Below, one piece after another: positions 14,045-18,812 of a DNA stretch of 18,812 bases. Location of the stretch: assembly GCA_900772035.1 (NCBI GenBank), contig CAAGQE010000195.1, positions 1-18,812 of the forward strand, written 5' to 3'. How positions within the stretch are numbered: the stretch's first letter is position 1; every line of letters starts with the position of its first letter. The position numbers and the translations under genes are program-made. The notes under the pieces are model-generated. The model searched no databases. It was not told the origin of the DNA and was given only the letters and a program-made list of their open reading frames with translations. This DNA comes from Candidatus Gastranaerophilales bacterium. GTDB taxonomy: Bacteria; Cyanobacteriota; Vampirovibrionia; Gastranaerophilales; Gastranaerophilaceae.

Positions 14045-15062
14045 TTACCTCGGCGCAATCCATATTCACACAAGGTTTTCCGACGGAACGGGCGATGTGG
14101 AATCCATTAGCAATGCCGCCAAAAAAGCGGGGCTTTCTTGGATAATTATTACCGACCACAATTCATACGATATCAAAGAAGGTTTTTACAACGGAGTTTG
14201 CGTTATCAAAGGGGAAGAACTTTCACCCCCGACGGAAAACCACTACCTCGCATTAGGAATTGACAAATTTCTCGAATATTCGGAAAATCCCGAACAAAAC
14301 GTTCAAAATGTAAGAGCGCAAGGCGGTTTTGGCATTGTTGCACATCCCGATGAATCTTTGCAGAGAAAAAATAATGCTGCCCCGATTCGCTGGCATGATA
14401 AATCGGTTGTTGGAGACGGTATTGAAATTTGGAACTGGTTTTCGGACTGGGCGGACAATTACGACGACACAAATATTTTTAAAATCGCTTATTCGTATGT
14501 GTTTAGAGAAAATCTCATCAAGGGTGCACACCCCGAGACTTTGAAATGGTGGGATGAAGTAAATAAAAATTCGGAAAAAATTATACCCGCGGTAGGCGGT
14601 GTGGACGCGCACGCGCTTAAAGTTTGTGATTATTTTGTTCCCGTAACCATTTTTCCTTACAAATATTGTTTTGAAACCACTCAAAATCTTCTTTCTTTCG
14701 ATGAACCTCTGCCGATTGATTTTTCATCTCGAAAAACCAAAATTTTAGATGCGATAAGAAACGGAAAAAATATCATCATTAACGGAAAATCAAAAATTAA
14801 CCCGTTGGATATTACAATAAAAATTTATAACACAAATAGTGTTTTCAATTGCGGAGAGACGCTTTACAAAGACGAAAACACTTTTTTAACGATAGACTTG
14901 CCCAAAAGACTTGATGTTAAAATTGTTCATGACGGAGAAATTGTGTTCAATCAAAAGACCAAAAATTTCTCTTATAAAGTTGAAAATGCGGGCAAATACA
15001 GGGTTGAAGTCTTTGACGGAAAGAAACCCTGCATTTATTCAAATCCGATACAAGTATTTTAA
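14031..15062 (+). CDS. PHP-domain metal-dependent phosphoesterase (343 aa)
   Basis: This is a predicted cytosolic metal-dependent phosphatase or phosphodiesterase of the PHP superfamily. Seen: AIHIHTRFSDGTG with His11, His13 and Asp18; IITDHNS with Asp42 and His43; GEEL with Glu62; His71; VAHPDES with His105; and GGVDAHA with Asp192 and His194. All metal-binding positions are intact, so it should be active. The last 100 residues form a beta-rich extension often seen in this group. ATG at 14031 lies inside the 3' end of the activase-related gene with no Shine-Dalgarno, so translation is probably coupled. One exact palindrome copy lies in frame and encodes NTNSV. Its position between two activase-related genes suggests a shared function, but the substrate is unknown. 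Confidence 0.87.
   Translation: MSRCNYLGAIHIHTRFSDGTGDVESISNAAKKAGLSWIIITDHNSYDIKEGFYNGVCVIKGEELSPPTENHYLALGIDKFLEYSENPEQNVQNVRAQGGFGIVAHPDESLQRKNNAAPIRWHDKSVVGDGIEIWNWFSDWADNYDDTNIFKIAYSYVFRENLIKGAHPETLKWWDEVNKNSEKIIPAVGGVDAHALKVCDYFVPVTIFPYKYCFETTQNLLSFDEPLPIDFSSRKTKILDAIRNGKNIIINGKSKINPLDITIKIYNTNSVFNCGETLYKDENTFLTIDLPKRLDVKIVHDGEIVFNQKTKNFSYKVENAGKYRVEVFDGKKPCIYSNPIQVF
14829..14843. repeat. Dispersed palindrome, copy inside PHP gene
   Basis: AACACAAATAGTGTT is exact. It lies within the beta-rich C-terminal part of the PHP protein and is read in frame as N-T-N-S-V. Confidence 0.85.
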
Positions 15063-15082
15063 TTTTGTGATAATATTCGAGT

Positions 15083-16243
15083 ATGAGTGAAGAACGTTTA
15101 GATTTAACACAGATGGAAGATTCTATTCCCGCGAAAGACCGCGTTGTTGCGTGGCCGAGAATGGGAAGAATTGACATACCGTTGAAAGCATTGTTGTTAA
15201 ATTTGGGAGCAAAGATAGTTATTCCTCCAGCAAACAGTAATGAAGCTTTGGAAATCGGTGTTAAAAACAGTATTGAAGGCATCTGCTTGCCTTATAAGTT
15301 AAATCTTGCGAACTATATTATGGCGCTCGAAAATGGCGCAAATACTCTGATGATGTTTCAAGCCCCAGGCTCTTGCAGGCTCGGTAATTATACGAGAATG
15401 GCGCAAAAAACTTTAAAAAAAATGGGCTATAAATTTGATATGGTCATTTTTGATATGTACAAGAGCAAGATGAAGCAGACATTACACGCTTTTTGGCACG
15501 TTACGAGATGTACAAATCCTTGGAAATATTATAAAGCGTTCAGCCTTGGTTTTAATAAGTTTTTTGCGATTGATACGGCTGAAAAAATGCTTTTCAAAAT
15601 TCGTCCGAGAGAACTCAATAAGGGTGATGCCGAACGTTGTTATAACAAGTGGCTCAAAATCACCGACGAAACAAATTCCGTATGGGCTTGTAAAATGCTC
15701 AAACACAAGATTATAAAAGATTTTAATAAAATTCCGATTGATAAAAACAAAAAATGCCCTGTTATTTATTTAATCGGTGAATTTTTCGTGCTTTTGGATC
15801 CTTTTTCAAACCAAAATATCGAAAAAGAATTGGGCGAAATGGGCTGCGAGGTTCAAAGACAGATTATGTTTTCCGACTGGTTGGAACACGTTTTAAAACC
15901 GTCTTTGTTCTACAAAAAAGAATCCCACAGAGAACGTTCTGTCAGATATGCAAAGGATTACATGAAACGGGCAATCGGCGGTGAGTGCATAGAGACCATA
16001 GGTGATACGGTTTATGCGGCAAAACATGGTGTAGACGGAGTAATTCATATTTCCCCGTTCTCCTGCATGCCCGAAATCGTGGCACAAAACATTTTGCCCA
16101 AATTGAGTAAAAACGAAAACATTCCCGTATTGTCGTTGATTTTGGACGAACAAACGGGTAGAGCAGGCTATATCACGAGAATTGAGGCTTTCGTTGATTT
16201 GGTAAAACGAAAGAAAATGAAGAAAAATACGGTTAAATGTTAA
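15083..16243 (+). CDS. Acyl-CoA dehydratase activase-related protein, COG3581-like (386 aa)
   Basis: This is the second activase-related protein of the operon, of the type usually paired with the COG3580-like protein. Seen: AWPRMGRIDIPLKALLLNLGAKIVIPP (about 23-49), GICLPYKLNLANY with Cys68, APGSCRLGNYTRM with Cys98, PVIYLIGEFFVLLDPFSN (about 226-243), ISPFSCMPEIVAQN with Cys328, and DEQTGRAGYITRIEAFVDL near the end. Conserved cysteines suggest an Fe-S cluster. The ATPase domain is absent. ATG at 15083 has only a weak upstream GAG and lies 20 bases after the PHP stop, so it is in the same operon. The pair may form a complex with an ATPase encoded elsewhere. The family is mostly seen in anaerobes; the reaction is not established. 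Confidence 0.8.
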   Translation: MSEERLDLTQMEDSIPAKDRVVAWPRMGRIDIPLKALLLNLGAKIVIPPANSNEALEIGVKNSIEGICLPYKLNLANYIMALENGANTLMMFQAPGSCRLGNYTRMAQKTLKKMGYKFDMVIFDMYKSKMKQTLHAFWHVTRCTNPWKYYKAFSLGFNKFFAIDTAEKMLFKIRPRELNKGDAERCYNKWLKITDETNSVWACKMLKHKIIKDFNKIPIDKNKKCPVIYLIGEFFVLLDPFSNQNIEKELGEMGCEVQRQIMFSDWLEHVLKPSLFYKKESHRERSVRYAKDYMKRAIGGECIETIGDTVYAAKHGVDGVIHISPFSCMPEIVAQNILPKLSKNENIPVLSLILDEQTGRAGYITRIEAFVDLVKRKKMKKNTVKC

Positions 16244-16264
16244 CAAGTGCGTAACATTTCAACC
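16231..16264 (+). terminator. Hairpin at the 3' end of the activase operon
   Basis: GGTT-AAATGTTA (16231-16242) pairs with TAACATTT-C-AACC (16252-16264), leaving one bulged C. It contains the TAA stop. No T-run follows, so it may be a weak or Rho-assisted terminator, or an RNA-stabilising end. Confidence 0.4.
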
Positions 16265-16283
16265 ATGCCTCTTATCCCCATTA

Positions 16284-16289
16284 TATAAT
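16284..16289 (+). promoter_or_regulatory. -10 box for the radical SAM gene
   Basis: TATAAT is exact, with a predicted start near 16296 and a 25-base leader that carries GAGGGG eight bases before the ATG. I see no good -35 box at 16-18 bases. Confidence 0.45.
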
Positions 16290-16320
16290 TAATTATTATT
16301 ACTCTTGAGGGGATTTTGTT

Positions 16321-17376
16321 ATGGTAAATAAATCAAGAAATAAAATGACGTTTGAACGTCTTAAATATTACAGACACTTGGGCGGAGGTGCTTTGGAATG
16401 TCTTATCAGCAGATTTTCAAAGAACCCGAAACCGTTGTGTTTTTCATTAATGGTAACAAGCAAATGCAACTGCAACTGCGATTTTTGCTATTGGAAGCAT
16501 CATTCGGATAACGAAGATATGCCGCTTGATGAAATCCAAAGATTGATAAAAGAAGCAGGTCAGATTGGTTATATGGACAGCATTCTTTGGGGCGGTGAAC
16601 CGCTTATGAGAGAGGATTTTGCGGAAATTTGCAAAACTTCTCACGAAGCAGGTTTGTACACTAAAATTGCGACAAACGGCTGGTATTTGGAAACAAATCC
16701 CGATTTCGCAAAATATACCGATTTGTCATTTGTTTCACTTGATGCAGTCGGAAAGGCTCACGACGATATCCGCCACATGCCTGGCATATGTGACAAAGTT
16801 ATGAGCGGTATTGAATACCACAAAATTCATTCTCCCAAGATGAGAATTTATATTTGTTGTACAGTTTCTGCTCAAACGGATTTTGAACAAATTAAAGACG
16901 TTGCTCAATATTGCAAAGATGCAGATATTCTTTTGTACTTCACGGTTAATAAATCAAGCCAAGCGCTTGAAGAAGCACAAAACGTAAAAGATACCGAATT
17001 GGAAGCAGACCAATTGTCGGAAATCTTTGTTAAGATTAAAGACTTGAAAAAACAAGGCTTCCCGATTAGAAATTCATACTACTTTATGGATTACATTATC
17101 GCGAAGAAGAATTACTATGAATGTCATTGGCCGAGAATTGCCACCGTTATTTACTCAAACGGTGATATGCTCAGATGCTATGACAGAAAACCGTTTATCA
17201 GCGTAAGAAACAGAGCATTGAAAGATGTAATCAAAGATCCGTTGTTTATTGAAACGGTTAATAAATGCAAGGATTGCAAACTTGCTTGCGTCGGAAATTA
17301 CGCACTTGACGCATCGGGCTTATGGAAATTTGAATGGCCTGCAATTAAATCTCTTATGGAAATCGCTATTACATAG
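16321..17376 (+). CDS. Radical SAM protein with SPASM-like C-terminus (351 aa)
   Basis: The enzyme uses a 4Fe-4S cluster and S-adenosylmethionine to make a 5'-deoxyadenosyl radical. Seen: the cluster motif C-x3-C-x2-C at Cys49, Cys53 and Cys56 within SKCNCNCDFCYW, the SAM-binding WGGEPLMREDF (90-100), IATNGWYL (about 117-123) and VSLDAVGKAHDDIR (138-151). The C-terminal cysteines Cys268, Cys286, Cys316, Cys319 and Cys323 resemble a SPASM or twitch auxiliary cluster. Such proteins modify peptides, sugars or lipids, and HpnH-like lipid enzymes share this layout. ATG at 16321 has a strong GAGGGG site. The next gene, for polysaccharide export, starts 52 bases later with no terminator between, so co-transcription is likely. 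Its substrate is unknown. Confidence 0.87.
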   Translation: MVNKSRNKMTFERLKYYRHLGGGALECLISRFSKNPKPLCFSLMVTSKCNCNCDFCYWKHHSDNEDMPLDEIQRLIKEAGQIGYMDSILWGGEPLMREDFAEICKTSHEAGLYTKIATNGWYLETNPDFAKYTDLSFVSLDAVGKAHDDIRHMPGICDKVMSGIEYHKIHSPKMRIYICCTVSAQTDFEQIKDVAQYCKDADILLYFTVNKSSQALEEAQNVKDTELEADQLSEIFVKIKDLKKQGFPIRNSYYFMDYIIAKKNYYECHWPRIATVIYSNGDMLRCYDRKPFISVRNRALKDVIKDPLFIETVNKCKDCKLACVGNYALDASGLWKFEWPAIKSLMEIAIT

Positions 17377-17428
17377 CGCCGTAAGAAAATATCTAAGGAA
17401 AATTAAGAAAACAATAAAGGGATAAAAA

Positions 17429-18812
17429 GTGAAAAGACTGATAATTTCGTTAATTTTAATGGCATTTTGCATTCAACCTGCGGTGTATGCGGATTCTGAT
17501 TTGGTTCAAAATTCTCAACCCGAAGTTAAGAAAGATGCTTTTGAAGATAACAATGAAGCAAGAGCTTTGGAAAGAAAAACTTTCAATTTAAGCCCTGTTG
17601 AAAGGGTGTTTAATACCGAAGACGCACTTGAAACAGGTATTTATATTAAACAAGTCGGCTATGACGTGTTTAATTCTTCGGCTTTAACGGGCGGAACAGG
17701 AAAGTATGACAACTCTTATAAACTCAGCATCGGTGAAAAAGTTACTATCTATTTTTACGGTGCATCTCTCGATGTAATGGCAATTTCAGGCTCGAATGTC
17801 GTTAATGCCGTCACAAAAGGAGAAGTTGATTCAAAAGGTTGCATCTATGTTCAAGGTGTCGGTCTTGTAAATGCCGAAAACAGAACTGTTCAAGAAGTTG
17901 AAAATTCTATCAACGCTATGGCATCCAGAAAATACAAAGACTTAAAAGCGAAAGTATCAGTTTCATCTTCACAAGATTTTTCAGTTTTCGTATACGGTAA
18001 CGTTAACAAACCCGGTAAAGTTTCTATCGGAAACAACTCTTCCATTATGGATGCTTTGAGTGCAGCAGGCGGTGTTAAGAAAACAGGTACATTGAGAAAC
18101 ATCAAATATACCTCAAATAAAAAAACTCAAACCGTCGACTTGTATAAGGCTATTTTCCAAGGTAATGACAGCAATATTATCTTGAGACCCAATGATAAAA
18201 TTTTTGTCGACAAAATCGGCAAAGTTGTAGCATTCAAAAACGGGGTAAATGTTCCCGGTATTTACGAAGTTAAAGGTGAAGAAAATCTTCAACAAATCGC
18301 AACTCAATATGCGGGAGGTTTGTCTCCTTTGGCTCAATCAACAACAATTACTTTGACAAGATTGGATTCTTCGTCAAATCAAAGAAGCGCGGTTGACGTT
18401 GCTTGGAAAATGGCAAAATCAACTGTTATCCAAAACGGTGATACCGTTGAATTCAGAAAGTTATTCAACAGCGCTGAAAACACCGTAACAATTCAAGGTA
18501 ACATTAAACACCCCGCAACTTATGCTTACAAAAAAGGTATGAGATTGTCAGATATCTTGAAAAGCGAAGATGAACTTCTTGAAGAAACATTCATTAACCA
18601 AGCCGTTATCAGAAGAATTTCGGGTTTGGACAATCAAATTGAAACTATCCCCGTATTCTTGAAAGAGTTTTTCGCGGGCATGAATGATCCTTATCTCCAA
18701 CCGAGAGATATCGTAACAATTTACAAAAGCACAAATTCAAGTTTCGTTGATGTTTACGGTTGTATCAATAAACCGAAACACATGACATATCACCCTGGAA
18801 TGGTGTTGAACG
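17429..18812 (+). CDS. Polysaccharide export protein with several SLBB domains, partial
   Basis: This is a Wza-family polysaccharide export protein (COG1596), which forms the periplasmic and outer-membrane channel for capsule or exopolysaccharide. The 3' end is cut by the window; 461 codons are visible and no stop is found. Seen: a signal peptide MKRLIISLILMAFCIQPAVYA, a poly-export domain from about residue 100 (YKLSIGEKVTIYFYG), and four SLBB-like units starting near residues 184 (VFVYGNVNKPGKV), 269 (FKNGVNVPGIYEV), 352 (VTIQGNIKHPATY) and 439 (FVDVYGCINKPKH). There is no obvious lipobox. The start is GTG at 17429 with AAAGGGAT upstream; the first ATG is too far into the signal peptide. 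Wza has fewer SLBB domains, so this is a long multi-SLBB form. It follows the radical SAM gene in a likely operon. Confidence 0.88.
   Translation, partial: MKRLIISLILMAFCIQPAVYADSDLVQNSQPEVKKDAFEDNNEARALERKTFNLSPVERVFNTEDALETGIYIKQVGYDVFNSSALTGGTGKYDNSYKLSIGEKVTIYFYGASLDVMAISGSNVVNAVTKGEVDSKGCIYVQGVGLVNAENRTVQEVENSINAMASRKYKDLKAKVSVSSSQDFSVFVYGNVNKPGKVSIGNNSSIMDALSAAGGVKKTGTLRNIKYTSNKKTQTVDLYKAIFQGNDSNIILRPNDKIFVDKIGKVVAFKNGVNVPGIYEVKGEENLQQIATQYAGGLSPLAQSTTITLTRLDSSSNQRSAVDVAWKMAKSTVIQNGDTVEFRKLFNSAENTVTIQGNIKHPATYAYKKGMRLSDILKSEDELLEETFINQAVIRRISGLDNQIETIPVFLKEFFAGMNDPYLQPRDIVTIYKSTNSSFVDVYGCINKPKHMTYHPGMVLN

Noticed and set aside
14253..14684. 143-aa minus-strand open frame
   Set aside because: It is antisense to the PHP gene, whose metal ligands all fall in the plus-strand frame.
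16274..16314. ATCCCC/GGGGAT inverted repeat masking the radical SAM ribosome site
   Set aside because: The ATCCCC arm lies upstream of the predicted transcription start, so the RNA would not contain both arms unless there is readthrough.

Overview
The window looks like chromosomal DNA of a low-GC, probably anaerobic bacterium with a Gram-negative envelope. It carries an OmpH/Skp-type periplasmic chaperone, a Wza-type SLBB polysaccharide export protein, a SPASM-like radical SAM enzyme and two oxygen-sensitive 2-hydroxyacyl-CoA dehydratase activase-like proteins. A GH57 branching enzyme and the general style of the proteins fit a non-photosynthetic relative of cyanobacteria (Melainabacteria/Vampirovibrionia, for example Gastranaerophilales). 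This is an inference from gene content; no 16S rRNA or other decisive marker is present.

Left part (1-8550), mostly minus strand. A tightly coupled three-gene operon runs leftward: an SGNH/AlgJ-like membrane-anchored protein, an MBOAT O-acyltransferase (1-base overlap) and a hotdog thioesterase (9-base gap). It suggests acylation of a surface polymer. Next come ompH with its terminator, a divergent HNH-motif protein of unknown role, a GT-C-type membrane glycosyltransferase, and a GH57 1,4-alpha-glucan branching enzyme that ends in a strong terminator.

Middle (8551-10670). A complete one-piece tmRNA gene (ssrA, 8891-9277) with a readable tag ORF is followed by about 1.3 kb of AT-rich DNA. That DNA carries one HEPN-motif protein and, divergent from it, a pair of hairpins sharing a 14-base loop block. 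It ends at 10461-10577 in a degenerate, collinear copy of the 3' third of ssrA, including an 18-base near-identical copy of the tmRNA 3' end. This is the expected footprint of a small island inserted at the tmRNA 3' end. No integrase is visible.

Right part (10671-18812). A zinc-ribbon membrane protein converges on an SGNH hydrolase whose predicted transcript starts at its GTG codon. Then come a single-domain rhodanese, a three-gene operon (COG3580-like activase-related protein, PHP phosphoesterase, COG3581-like activase-related protein), a SPASM-like radical SAM enzyme, and an SLBB export protein cut by the window end.

A palindromic 15-mer, AACACAAATAGTGTT, occurs four times exactly, with one interrupted and one half copy. 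It lies between genes, inside two genes, and across the stop codons of a convergent pair. The best candidates for something undescribed are this dispersed palindrome and the tmRNA-associated islet with its HEPN protein and paired hairpins.
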